DNA of 64,000 nucleotides from Muribaculaceae bacterium (GTDB lineage: Bacteria; Bacteroidota; Bacteroidia; Bacteroidales; Muribaculaceae): positions 1 to 64,000 of the forward strand of contig JAFSPZ010000018.1 of assembly GCA_017451225.1 (NCBI GenBank), in the 5' to 3' direction. How positions within the stretch are numbered: position 1 is the stretch's first letter; the number at the start of each line of letters is the position of its first letter. A program made the translations under genes and the position numbers. Below the pieces are notes generated by a model that had not been told where the DNA came from, ran no database searches, and saw nothing but the letters and a program-made list of their open reading frames with translations. Below, one piece after another: positions 35,851 through 43,334 of this stretch.

Positions 35851-36849
35851 TTACTTCCCTCTTCGCATTTCTATCTCTTCGTTGATGTCACGGCCATGGC
35901 CCAAGAGGATTTTCCAAACAAATGCCTTTATGAATCCAATGCCATAGGCTCCCAGCTGAATGAAACTTGAAAGGATTGCAATAGTAGCAATCTTGAGGCT
36001 TTTAGTCTTAACAAGCGCACTAATCCACAATAGAACAACATAGAGAGCCAGAGGCAGAATTGCCCACCAATGCCAGAAGATGGCGAGCAGTATCAATGCC
36101 AAGCAGCCCAGCACAAACACAGCCGGCAAGCAGTGTACAAGCTTCAAAGAGTCGGGATATAGCAGTTTCAACGTTATGCGTGACATACCGAAAACATAGG
36201 TTTGACGTGCAAATTTCTTCAAATCAACACGACGTTTGTGATAGACATAGGCATCACGGATGAGGCGTATCGAGAATCCTGCCTGGCGCACACGGGTGCT
36301 CATGTCGATATCCTCACTGAACATTTCGCGGAAACCGCCCACCTTCTCCCACACCTTGCGTGAATAGCCCATGTTGAACGAGCGAGGCACAAATTTTTCT
36401 AATTGCACTTTGCCTCCACGTATTCCACCAGTCGTCAAGAACGACGTCATCGAGAAATTAATCGCCTTCTGCACATCGGTGAAATCATCGCTCGCCGCAT
36501 CTGGACCACCAAAGCAGTCAACCGGCTCGCGCTCGAGCTCAGCCTTGAGAGTGGCGAAATAATCCTTTGGAATAACGCAGTCACTGTCGAAGAAGATGAA
36601 ATACTCGCCGTTGGCACGCTCAATGCCGTAATTGCGAGCAATGCTGCGTCCCTCATTAGACTTATAGTAGTAATGAAGGTCTATATCATTCTCATATTTT
36701 TGGGCCTGCTCCTCGCATCTAACGGTTGAACCGTCCTCCACGAGCATCAGCTCAAAATCCTTGCAAGTTTGTTCCTTGAGACTACGCAAGAGGTCCTCAA
36801 CCTCGGCGGGTCGGTTATAAACCGGCACTATGACTGAAAAATATGGCAT
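35851..36849 (-). CDS. Membrane-associated family 2 glycosyltransferase
   Basis: A 332-residue enzyme. MPYFSVIVPVYNRPAEVEDL starts the GT-A domain, GEYFIFFDSDCVIPKDYF carries DxD (residues about 85-100), and EMFSEDIDMSTRVRQAGFSIRL is the ED catalytic region. Hydrophobic segments near residues 245-310 (FVLGCLALILLAIFWHWWAI and following) anchor it in the inner membrane. The start at 36849 is chosen because the promoter at 36877-36908 lies inside the longer frame from 36939. It forms a two-gene operon with radC. Confidence 0.85.
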   Translation of the reverse strand: MPYFSVIVPVYNRPAEVEDLLRSLKEQTCKDFELMLVEDGSTVRCEEQAQKYENDIDLHYYYKSNEGRSIARNYGIERANGEYFIFFDSDCVIPKDYFATLKAELEREPVDCFGGPDAASDDFTDVQKAINFSMTSFLTTGGIRGGKVQLEKFVPRSFNMGYSRKVWEKVGGFREMFSEDIDMSTRVRQAGFSIRLIRDAYVYHKRRVDLKKFARQTYVFGMSRITLKLLYPDSLKLVHCLPAVFVLGCLALILLAIFWHWWAILPLALYVVLLWISALVKTKSLKIATIAILSSFIQLGAYGIGFIKAFVWKILLGHGRDINEEIEMRRGK

Positions 36850-36876
36850 ATGGTATTGTTTTACGTGATTTGTTTG

Positions 36877-36908
36877 CAAAGTTAACCAAACTACTTCAAA
36901 AAGCCAAA
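36877..36908 (-). promoter_or_regulatory. Promoter of the glycosyltransferase-radC operon
   Basis: Minus strand -33 TTTG (36908-36905) and -7 TAACTTTG (36884-36877) are 20 nt apart. Confidence 0.65.
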
Positions 36909-36920
36909 TTTGCGCATATC

Positions 36921-36962
36921 TAAAAAAGAGATGACTCAATGCAATCGCTGCGTTGAGTCATC
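36921..36962 (-). terminator. Terminator downstream of gpmI
   Basis: GATGACTCAA (36930-36939) pairs perfectly with TTGAGTCATC (36953-36962). On the minus strand the stem is followed by TCTTTTTTA. It lies 70 nt after the gpmI stop and just upstream of the next promoter. Confidence 0.75.
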
Positions 36963-37031
36963 ATAGTAAAACGAGTATATGAAATGAAAAAAATGTGTTG
37001 TGTATTTAAAATTATATTTCGTTTTAATTGT

Positions 37032-38546
37032 CTATTTAATCAAGCATTCACCCGTCATTTCGGCAGGTTGTTCAAGCCCCATGATCTTGAGGATTGAGGG
37101 AGCCACGTCGGCTAGGCGTCCGCAGTCAACCTTCGCCTCCTTGTTATTAGTGACATAAATGAATGGCACGGGATTCAAGGAGTGCGCAGTGTTAGGAGTG
37201 CCATCTTCGTTGATGGCATGATCGGCATTGCCATGGTCGGCAATGATAATCACCTCATAGTCGGCAGCGCGTGCAGCCTCAACGGTCTCTTTCACACAGT
37301 TGTCAATCGTTTCAACTGCCTTTACAATGGCAGGATAAACTCCTGTGTGTCCCACCATGTCGCCATTGGCGTAATTCACAACGATGAAGTCATACTTCTT
37401 CTCCCCTATAGCAGCAACGAGCTTATCTTTCACCTCGGGCGCACTCATCTCGGGCTTGAGGTCGTAAGTGGCGACCTTGGGCGAAGGCACCAATATACGG
37501 TCCTCGCCTTCAAACGGCGCTTCGCGTCCGCCATTGAAGAAGAATGTAACATGGGCATATTTCTCAGTCTCGGCGATGTGCAACTGTTTCTTGCCTTGCG
37601 CTGAGAGATATTCGGCCAAAGTGTTGTCCACGTTCTCTTTCTTGAAAATGACATGCACACCAGTGAAAGAGGCGTCGTAGGGTGTCATGCAATAGTATTG
37701 AAGCCCTGGAATGGTAGTCATTCCTTGCTCTGGCATGTCTTGCTGGGTGAGGACAATAGTAAGCTCCTTGGCGCGGTCGTTGCGATAGTTGAAGAAAATC
37801 ACGACATCGCCTTCCTTTATGCGGCCATCAACTGTAGTGTTGACAATGGGCTTGATGAACTCATCGGTAATGCCCTCGTCATAGCTCTCTTGAATGGCCT
37901 GTACCATATTGTTGCTCTTGCGGCCCTCGCCATGAACGAGCTGGTCATAGGCAAGCTTGATACGGTCCCAGCGCTTGTCGCGGTCCATGGCATAGTAGCG
38001 GCCTGTTACTGTTGCAACCACACCGGCGCTTTTAGCGCAATGTTCCTCAAGCTGAGCCACAAATCCCTTTCCGCTTTCAGGATCGGTGTCACGACCATCC
38101 ATAAAGCAATGGATGAACACATCGCTGAGCTCATAGTCGCGGGCGATGTCGCAAAGTGCGAAAAGATGCTCTAGCGAGCTGTGAACACCGCCATTGCTCG
38201 TGAGTCCCATGAAATGAATTGCCTTGCCTGTCTCCTTGGCATAGCCAAAAGCGCTCACTATTTCGGGATTTTCAAGTATTGACTTGTCGCGGATTGCTTT
38301 ATTAATCTTAACCAAATCTTGATACACAACACGGCCACCGCCAATGTTGAGATGCCCCACCTCGCTGTTGCCCATTTGGCCATCAGGCAGACCCACATTC
38401 TCACCGCTTGCCTGAAGCTGGCTGTGAGGATATGTGTCAATCAAGTTGTCCCAATAGGGTGTGGGGGTGGAGAAGATGGCGTCGCTCTTGGTGCGGTCAC
38501 CTATTCCCCAACCATCAAGTATCATCAATAAAGCTCTTTTACTCAT
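37032..38546 (-). CDS. gpmI: 2,3-bisphosphoglycerate-independent phosphoglycerate mutase
   Basis: A 504-residue two-manganese enzyme of glycolysis that interconverts 3- and 2-phosphoglycerate. The N-terminal metal Asp is in [12 protein letters not shown]; the catalytic Ser is in [16 protein letters not shown] (near residue 63); the C-terminal alkaline-phosphatase-type ligands are in [12 protein letters not shown] and [12 protein letters not shown]. Length is normal for GpmI. It is a single gene with its own promoter (38613-38643) and terminator. Confidence 0.97.
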   Translation of the reverse strand: MSKRALLMILDGWGIGDRTKSDAIFSTPTPYWDNLIDTYPHSQLQASGENVGLPDGQMGNSEVGHLNIGGGRVVYQDLVKINKAIRDKSILENPEIVSAFGYAKETGKAIHFMGLTSNGGVHSSLEHLFALCDIARDYELSDVFIHCFMDGRDTDPESGKGFVAQLEEHCAKSAGVVATVTGRYYAMDRDKRWDRIKLAYDQLVHGEGRKSNNMVQAIQESYDEGITDEFIKPIVNTTVDGRIKEGDVVIFFNYRNDRAKELTIVLTQQDMPEQGMTTIPGLQYYCMTPYDASFTGVHVIFKKENVDNTLAEYLSAQGKKQLHIAETEKYAHVTFFFNGGREAPFEGEDRILVPSPKVATYDLKPEMSAPEVKDKLVAAIGEKKYDFIVVNYANGDMVGHTGVYPAIVKAVETIDNCVKETVEAARAADYEVIIIADHGNADHAINEDGTPNTAHSLNPVPFIYVTNNKEAKVDCGRLADVAPSILKIMGLEQPAEMTGECLIK

Positions 38547-38612
38547 TTATTTACGTCAAATATATAGTCAAATTTCAATAGCTTTGTCCACAAACAAGTG
38601 TATTGCGGACTG

Positions 38613-38643
38613 CAAATATACACCAATTTAACCGCAAAACAAA
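38613..38643 (-). promoter_or_regulatory. gpmI promoter
   Basis: Minus strand -33 TTTG (38643-38640) and -7 TATATTTG (38620-38613) stand 19 nt apart, with a leader of about 60 nt. Confidence 0.65.
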
Positions 38644-38820
38644 ACTAAACTGCATTTTTTTCATAAAAAACAGAAATAAAATCAATAGATTACATAGCTT
38701 ATGGAGCCATTAAGCATCAAATGCTGCACAGCATATGCCATCGCACTCTTACTAAAGATTTGCACAAACATATCACTAGTGTAACTAATTGATGGCGCTT
38801 TTGCCCAAATATTAATAAGC

Positions 38821-38866
38821 AAAAACGCAACTTTGCCGAGCAATGATGCCCGCGCACAAGTTGCGT
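38821..38866 (-). terminator. Terminator of the small helical protein gene
   Basis: ACGCAACTT (38825-38833) pairs with AAGTTGCGT (38858-38866). On the minus strand the stem runs into TTTTTGC. The 24-nt loop is large but contains further G/C pairs. Confidence 0.65.
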
Positions 38867-38892
38867 AAACCTTGATATGTCACCCGTTTATA

Positions 38893-39105
38893 TTACTTCT
38901 CGGGAGCGTCTTTCTTTGTGAGCTTGTCGGTCAGGAAATCTACAGTCTTGTCAACAACCTCTTCAACCTTTGGGTCGAGTGAGTCGGGAGCGATTTTCTG
39001 TCCAACCTCTGTTACTTTCTTCTTGATTTCCTCGGGGTTCTTCAAAATTTCACCAGCCTTGTCCTGGATAAAATCTTTAGCCTGATCGATTAAATTCTCA
39101 GCCAT
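38893..39105 (-). CDS. Small amphipathic helical protein, unknown function
   Basis: A 70-residue, strongly charged protein (MAENLIDQAKDFIQDKAGEI) that should be almost entirely helical, with Pro-containing turns near residues 39-43 and a Lys-rich end. There is no signal peptide or membrane segment. The composition resembles small stress-type helical proteins (CsbD or YtxH-like), but I cannot place it in a family. It follows the lipoprotein gene by 30 nt with no promoter box between, so both are probably on one mRNA, and a terminator follows. Confidence 0.7.
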   Translation of the reverse strand: MAENLIDQAKDFIQDKAGEILKNPEEIKKKVTEVGQKIAPDSLDPKVEEVVDKTVDFLTDKLTKKDAPEK

Positions 39106-39135
39106 AGTAGTAATGATTTTGGTTAATAAAAAAGG

Positions 39136-39627
39136 TTATTTTTTCATTTTATTGTAAGTGTCGGTTGTCACTTTGAACAAATCTTTTTGTGTTGCCGACA
39201 GCTGACCGTTCTTGTCAAGCTGGTCGAGTTGGCTCTGCAAGTCAAGGAACTTTTTATTGGCAGCTTCGTCGAGTTTTCCAGCCTTTATTGAAGGTATCAA
39301 AGCTATAAACGCTTCATTATACTGCTTCAAGAGTTTGTCGGTGGGTGTCTCGGGTCTGGGTTTTGCCTTGGGAGCCTCTGCGCCTTTCTGGGCACCTGCT
39401 GCACCATTAGCAATTTGGGGCAGTGGGCCATCTGTGCCAACAGGCTCAAGAGGCTGAGCTGTCTTGACCTCCCCTATGTCGGTGTTCTCAACTTTAGCGC
39501 CCTTGGCACCATCTGCCTCTTCTACCTTAGCACCAGCGGCGCCCGATGCCGAAGACTCACCTGAGTTTCCACAAGAGGTAGCGGCAAGTGCCAAAACTGC
39601 AACAGATAAAAATAATAATTTCTTCAT
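39136..39627 (-). CDS. Lipoprotein with Ala/Gly/Lys-rich linker
   Basis: A 163-residue product. The signal peptide MKKLLFLSVAVLALAATSCG ends in a lipobox. Residues about 20-95 are a low-complexity Ala/Gly/Lys/Glu linker with an imperfect repeat (GAKVEEAD, GAKGAKVEN). Residues about 98-163 are helical (DKLLKQYNEAFIALIPSIKA). The plan suggests an outer-membrane lipoprotein with a flexible arm. No known family was recognised. Its promoter box is at 39672-39679. Confidence 0.65.
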   Translation of the reverse strand: MKKLLFLSVAVLALAATSCGNSGESSASGAAGAKVEEADGAKGAKVENTDIGEVKTAQPLEPVGTDGPLPQIANGAAGAQKGAEAPKAKPRPETPTDKLLKQYNEAFIALIPSIKAGKLDEAANKKFLDLQSQLDQLDKNGQLSATQKDLFKVTTDTYNKMKK

Positions 39628-39671
39628 ATTGATAATGATATTTTAGATTGTTTTCATTCAATCACACACCG

Positions 39672-39679
39672 CAAAGATA
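39672..39679 (-). promoter_or_regulatory. -7 box of the lipoprotein / small-protein pair
   Basis: Minus strand TATCTTTG, a perfect TAnnTTTG, followed by C. The leader is about 42 nt. Confidence 0.55.
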
Positions 39680-39721
39680 ATCATTTTTTTCTAACGGCCA
39701 AACTATATATCCTTTAAAAAA

Positions 39722-39759
39722 CAAAAAGCCGCGGCAAGTTGCTACTGCCACGGTTTTTG
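39722..39759 (-). terminator. Terminator of rplS
   Basis: CAAAAAGCCGCGGCA (from 39722) pairs with TGCCACGGTTTTTG (to 39759) with two unmatched positions. On the minus strand it ends in GGCTTTTTGTTTTTT. Confidence 0.8.
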
Positions 39760-39785
39760 TTTTTTTCATCGTTGTTGGCCTTTTA

Positions 39786-40148
39786 TTAGGCTTCCTTCTT
39801 AACGAAACGGCGCTCTTTGATGCGAGCCTTCTTACCGGTGAGACCACGCAGGTAATAAAGTTTAGCGCGACGAACGCGTCCGTACTTGTTGATAACGATG
39901 TTGTCGATGAATGGGCTCTCCATTGGGAAGATACGCTCTACGCCAATGCCGTCGCTAATCTTGCGAACGGTGAAACGCTTCTTGGTGCCCTCGCCGTTGA
40001 TCTTGAGAACAACGCCACGGTACTGCTGAATACGCTCTTTGTTACCCTCTTTAATGCGGTAAGCTACTGTGATAGTGTCGCCAGGGAGAAATTCGGGCAA
40101 CTCTTTGCCTGTAGCAAACGCTTGTTCTGCAACTTTAATTAAGTCCAT
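39786..40148 (-). CDS. rplS: 50S ribosomal protein L19
   Basis: A 120-residue ribosomal protein. MDLIKVAEQAFATGKELPEF, PGDTITVAYRIKEGNKERIQ, FTVRKISDGIGVERIFP and RRAKLYYLRGLTGKKARIKE are hallmark L19 segments. L19 sits at the 30S-50S interface. The start at 40148 is chosen over 40205 to fit the family and the promoter. It is transcribed alone with an approximately 100-nt leader that can fold (40187-40245) and could be autoregulatory. Confidence 0.96.
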   Translation of the reverse strand: MDLIKVAEQAFATGKELPEFLPGDTITVAYRIKEGNKERIQQYRGVVLKINGEGTKKRFTVRKISDGIGVERIFPMESPFIDNIVINKYGRVRRAKLYYLRGLTGKKARIKERRFVKKEA

Positions 40149-40186
40149 TGTAAAAGAAATTTCTTTAATTTTTTGTATTAACTCTA

Positions 40187-40245
40187 CGCAATATTCACAA
40201 GCCACTCTAATAGACTCACGCCTAAACTTCTTGCCAGAGATTGCG
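40187..40245 (-). promoter_or_regulatory. Possible structured leader of rplS
   Basis: On the minus strand CGCAAT (40245-40240) pairs with ATTGCG (40192-40187), and inside it GCAAG (40234-40230) with CTTGT (40201-40197). The nested helices enclose about 28 nt. Ribosomal protein leaders that bind their own product are common; whether this is one is inference. Confidence 0.35.
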
Positions 40246-40255
40246 AAAAGCGGGA

Positions 40256-40286
40256 CAAAGGTACTACAAATTTCTTTACTGACAAA
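40256..40286 (-). promoter_or_regulatory. rplS promoter
   Basis: Minus strand -33 TTTG (40286-40283) and -7 TACCTTTG (40263-40256), 19 nt apart. Confidence 0.7.
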
Positions 40287-40347
40287 GAAGTTTGCATTTT
40301 TTTTGTCGTTTTTCCTTGATTTTCGCTGTTTTTATGCTTTCTGCAAG

Positions 40348-40815
40348 TTATTCAGTTTCAAGAATAAACTCTATAAACTCACGCACAGCACCATCGCCAC
40401 CATTCTTCTTGCACACATATTGTGCTATTTCTTTCACTTGCTGGCATGCATCGGCTGGGCATCCCACCAAGCCACACTCACGCATGCACACAATGTCGAG
40501 AATGTCGTCGCCAATGTAGGCAACATTCTCGCGCAAGCAGTCATACTTTTTCATAAGCTCTCTCAGGGTATCGAGTTTTTCATGCTTTCCCTGGTGAAGC
40601 TCTGTGATGTGAAGCTCTCGTGCCCTGTTCTCAACAATGCGCGACGTTCTTCCGGTGATAATCGCTGGCACTATACCGTGAGCCGGCAGCATCTCGTTGA
40701 TGGCATAACCGTCCTTGATGTCAAACGCCTTGAACAACTCACCATCGGGTCCCATATTGATTTTGCCATCAGTGAGAGTGCCATCCACGTCCATTACAAG
40801 CAACTTAATATTCAT
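40348..40815 (-). CDS. kdsC: 3-deoxy-D-manno-octulosonate 8-phosphate phosphatase (KdsC)
   Basis: A 155-residue cap-less HAD enzyme. Motif I is LLVMDVDGTLTDGKI (Asp9, Asp11), motif II is AIITGRTSRIVENRA, and motif IV is VAYIGDDILDIVCM. The ITGR and DDxxD forms are typical of KdsC, which removes phosphate from KDO-8-phosphate. It is last in an operon with kdsA, which supports the role. The start at 40815 lies 4 nt after the upstream stop; an alternative ATG at 40836 would overlap that gene. Confidence 0.93.
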   Translation of the reverse strand: MNIKLLVMDVDGTLTDGKINMGPDGELFKAFDIKDGYAINEMLPAHGIVPAIITGRTSRIVENRARELHITELHQGKHEKLDTLRELMKKYDCLRENVAYIGDDILDIVCMRECGLVGCPADACQQVKEIAQYVCKKNGGDGAVREFIEFILETE

Positions 40816-40819
40816 GGCT

Positions 40820-41473
40820 TTATTCTTCACATTCACGTTTTATATGTTTAATAATGTCCTTATAGGAGCCAATATGACCAAAGAGCGAAGAAGTACCCAG
40901 CACAAAACCGTCTACACCTTTTTTACCCCAGCGCTTCATGCGCTCGATAGTGCAAGCACCATCCATGATAATCTCAAGATTATACTTGTCTTTAAGCTCA
41001 ACAAGCTGACCCACCTTTTCCTCAACGTGAGGCAGATAGATGTGGCCAGCATTTCCTGGCTTCACTCCCATCAACAGCACATTATCTACCAAGTCATAGT
41101 ATTCTGTAAAACTCTTGATAGGAGTTTCGGGGTTAATCACTATTCCAGGCCGGCGTCCTTCTTTCCTTATCTTCTTAATAACCTGAATGGGATTACTGTC
41201 GCTGTCGGGATGGAAATACATGATGTCGACTCCTGCATCGGCAAACATCTTTATGTATCGGCTTGGTTCCATGATCATCATGTGCAATTCAGTGACGAGC
41301 GAAGTGTTGCGGCACACCGACTTGACGTCGCCCAGTCCCATAGCAAAATTAGGAACATAACGACCGTCCATCACATCCAGATGCAGCCTAGTTGCACCAG
41401 CAGCCTCAAGGGCAAAAGTCTCGGCCTTGAGGTTGTCAAAATTGGCACACATTAATGATGGTGAGTAAATCAT
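40820..41473 (-). CDS. Ribulose-phosphate 3-epimerase family protein (Rpe paralogue)
   Basis: A 217-residue TIM-barrel protein. Rpe landmarks are present: SPSLMCANF, LHLDVMDGRYVPNFAMG, TELHMMIMEP, GIVINPETPI and MGVKPGN. The late loop reads IIMDGACT where classical Rpe has VDGGI; the Asp is kept. Rpe interconverts ribulose- and xylulose-5-phosphate; relatives such as AlsE act on allulose-6-phosphate. In an operon with kdsA and kdsC it may feed the pentose-phosphate pool for KDO synthesis or act on another sugar phosphate. Divergence from the standard loop leaves the substrate open. Confidence 0.8.
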   Translation of the reverse strand: MIYSPSLMCANFDNLKAETFALEAAGATRLHLDVMDGRYVPNFAMGLGDVKSVCRNTSLVTELHMMIMEPSRYIKMFADAGVDIMYFHPDSDSNPIQVIKKIRKEGRRPGIVINPETPIKSFTEYYDLVDNVLLMGVKPGNAGHIYLPHVEEKVGQLVELKDKYNLEIIMDGACTIERMKRWGKKGVDGFVLGTSSLFGHIGSYKDIIKHIKRECEE

Positions 41474-41481
41474 AACTATTC

Positions 41482-42375
41482 TTAGGTGTTAAGACGTGAA
41501 ACGAAAGCAAGTTCGACGTTCTTGACCGACAATATCTCTCCTGGCCACATCAAGATAGTAGACCCGGGAGCGACGTCCAATCCGTCACAACTCATATTCC
41601 CTTCAACAAATGTGAAGCACTCAATAGTGTTGCTTTCGTTAGTATAATCGTCTAAGTTTTTAATCAATCTTGTAGTATATGTTTTTTCAACAATTTCTTG
41701 GCCATTATAGGCTTTCACTTTCGACTTCAATCCAATATCAAGACAGCTGGTTGCCTTCTCAACATGAAGTTCGCGTTTATTGCCTTGAGAATCAACGCGG
41801 TCATAGTCGTAGAAGCGGTAGGTGAAGTCGCTGCCTTCCTCAATCTCAAAGACCAGGCTGCCGGCAGTAATGGCATGCAGTGTGCCTGGCTCAACAAACA
41901 CATAATCGCCTTTATCAACTGGCAAAGTGTCGGCCATTTCCATAAACTGCCCGTTGGCAATCATCTGCGCCTCTTGAGCTTTGTCGCGACAAGTGCAGCC
42001 GTTTATGATGGTCCCCGACAATGGAGCGTCAATAAAGTACCATGACTCACGCTTCCCTCGTGCGCTGTGTTCAAGTGCATTGGCAGCCTCATCGTTTGGA
42101 TGAACCTGAATGCTCAAGTTTTCGCGGGCTTCGGTCAAAGCAAGGGTTAGCGGAAAATACTCATAGCAGTTCATGCCCATCTCGTCCTTGAAGAGTGGGA
42201 ACACGTCGTTCAACAAACGTCCGCGCCATTCTCCATTAAGAATCTCATTTGATACATTATTGCGACAATATAGCGAATAGAGGTGACCTATGCTATCGCC
42301 TTTCACACCTGCCAAACGGCTTATCTTGGGTCCACCCCAAATGGTGTTGTGAACTATTCTCTTGAGTAAAAGCAT
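41482..42375 (-). CDS. Class I mannose-6-phosphate isomerase-like protein
   Basis: A 297-residue cupin metalloenzyme of the ManA type. The zinc-site pieces are SIQVHPNDEAAN (Gln, His), GKRESWYFID (Glu) and EPGTLHAITAG (His). The family interconverts fructose-6- and mannose-6-phosphate. It lies between kdsA and the Rpe-like gene, with gaps of 4 and 8 nt, so an additional role on a sugar phosphate of the KDO or LPS pathway is possible. The protein is shorter than E. coli ManA, similar to the Firmicutes/Bacteroidota type. Confidence 0.82.
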   Translation of the reverse strand: MLLLKRIVHNTIWGGPKISRLAGVKGDSIGHLYSLYCRNNVSNEILNGEWRGRLLNDVFPLFKDEMGMNCYEYFPLTLALTEARENLSIQVHPNDEAANALEHSARGKRESWYFIDAPLSGTIINGCTCRDKAQEAQMIANGQFMEMADTLPVDKGDYVFVEPGTLHAITAGSLVFEIEEGSDFTYRFYDYDRVDSQGNKRELHVEKATSCLDIGLKSKVKAYNGQEIVEKTYTTRLIKNLDDYTNESNTIECFTFVEGNMSCDGLDVAPGSTILMWPGEILSVKNVELAFVSRLNT

Positions 42376-42379
42376 ATTA

Positions 42380-43171
42380 TCAACCCACTATTTCTCTAAT
42401 CTTCATTAACTGGTCGAGCAAGCCGTCAAGCTGGTCAAGCCGCAGCATGCAGCTACCATCACACAGGGCACTTGCAGGATCATTGTGAATCTCCATAAAC
42501 AAACCGCCGAGCACGCCTGTTGCTACAGCAGCCTTAGCTAAATAAGGCACAAACTCGCTCTTGCCACTATTGCCATAATTAAAGCCACCTCCACTAATCT
42601 GAACGCTATGAGTGGCATCGAAAAGTACTGGATAGCCCAACTTTGCCAGCCTTACCAGTCCAGTCATGTCTACAACCAGGTTATTATATCCAAAACAGTT
42701 GCCACGTTCACAGAGCATGAAATCACGACATCCGTAGTATTCCATCTTGCTCACCACGTTGTTCATTTCTTCGGGACTTGAAAACTGCCCTTTCTTTATG
42801 TTTATCGTTTTGCCTGTGTCGGCAGCGGCATGTAGCAAATCGGTCTGACGGCACAGGAATGCAGGAATCTGTATAATGTCGGCAACTTCGGCAACAGGTA
42901 CTGCTTGAGATGGCTCATGAATGTCGGTCACAATCTTCACTCCCACTTCGGTCTTGGCCTTTTCAAGAATGCGCAATCCTTCATCCAAGCCTGGCCCGCG
43001 ATAGTTGGTTGCCTTTGTACGGTTTGCCTTATCCCAAGAAGCTTTAAAATAGAAATCGATGTCATCATATCTGCCTGCAATTTTATTAATTGCCTCGGCA
43101 AGGAGCATCACATTTTCCTCACTTTCAATAACGCAAGGACCGGCAAGTAATTTGAATTTATCAGAGGTCAT
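42380..43171 (-). CDS. kdsA: 3-deoxy-8-phosphooctulonate synthase (KdsA), metal-dependent type
   Basis: A 263-residue TIM-barrel enzyme that condenses phosphoenolpyruvate with arabinose-5-phosphate to KDO-8-phosphate. LLAGPCVIESEENVM, DFYFKASWDKANRT, IQIPAFLCRQTDLL, CERGNCFGYNNLVVDM and FDATHSVQ are KdsA hallmarks. The Cys in AGPCVIE, the His in DATHSVQ, the Glu in MEIHNDP and the Asp in SALCDGSC are the metal ligands of the metal-dependent class; the metal-free E. coli type has Asn for the Cys. First gene of the kdsA / manA-like / rpe-like / kdsC operon. Confidence 0.96.
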   Translation of the reverse strand: MTSDKFKLLAGPCVIESEENVMLLAEAINKIAGRYDDIDFYFKASWDKANRTKATNYRGPGLDEGLRILEKAKTEVGVKIVTDIHEPSQAVPVAEVADIIQIPAFLCRQTDLLHAAADTGKTINIKKGQFSSPEEMNNVVSKMEYYGCRDFMLCERGNCFGYNNLVVDMTGLVRLAKLGYPVLFDATHSVQISGGGFNYGNSGKSEFVPYLAKAAVATGVLGGLFMEIHNDPASALCDGSCMLRLDQLDGLLDQLMKIREIVG

Positions 43172-43234
43172 AAAGTCGTTGGCTTAAAATTAATTAGCAT
43201 TCAAAAAGCGCAGCAACATGGCACTTAGAACCGA

Positions 43235-43242
43235 CAAATTTA
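43235..43242 (-). promoter_or_regulatory. Putative -7 box of the kdsA operon
   Basis: Minus strand TAAATTTG matches TAnnTTTG, about 60 nt before the kdsA start. No -33 TTTG at the usual spacing. Confidence 0.4.
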
Positions 43243-43334
43243 ATAATAATATCCGAGAATGGCACATTCTTTTCAAAAAAATGCCATAATTGTGCAATCT
43301 CTCACTTTTAAGTTACTTTCACCTCTTTGGCTTA

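Larger units (their letters stand above)
38547..38892. other. 346-bp intergenic region
   Basis: It holds the gpmI promoter (38613-38643) and the terminator of the small gene at 38893 (38821-38866). The part between, 38645-38820, has short palindromes (for example TGCTGCACAGCA near 38724) but no reading frame, promoter box or RNA family that I can recognise. Confidence 0.6.

Noticed and set aside
38645..38820. Small RNA or gene upstream of gpmI
   Set aside because: Only short palindromes are visible; there is no promoter box, terminator or reading frame to support a gene.
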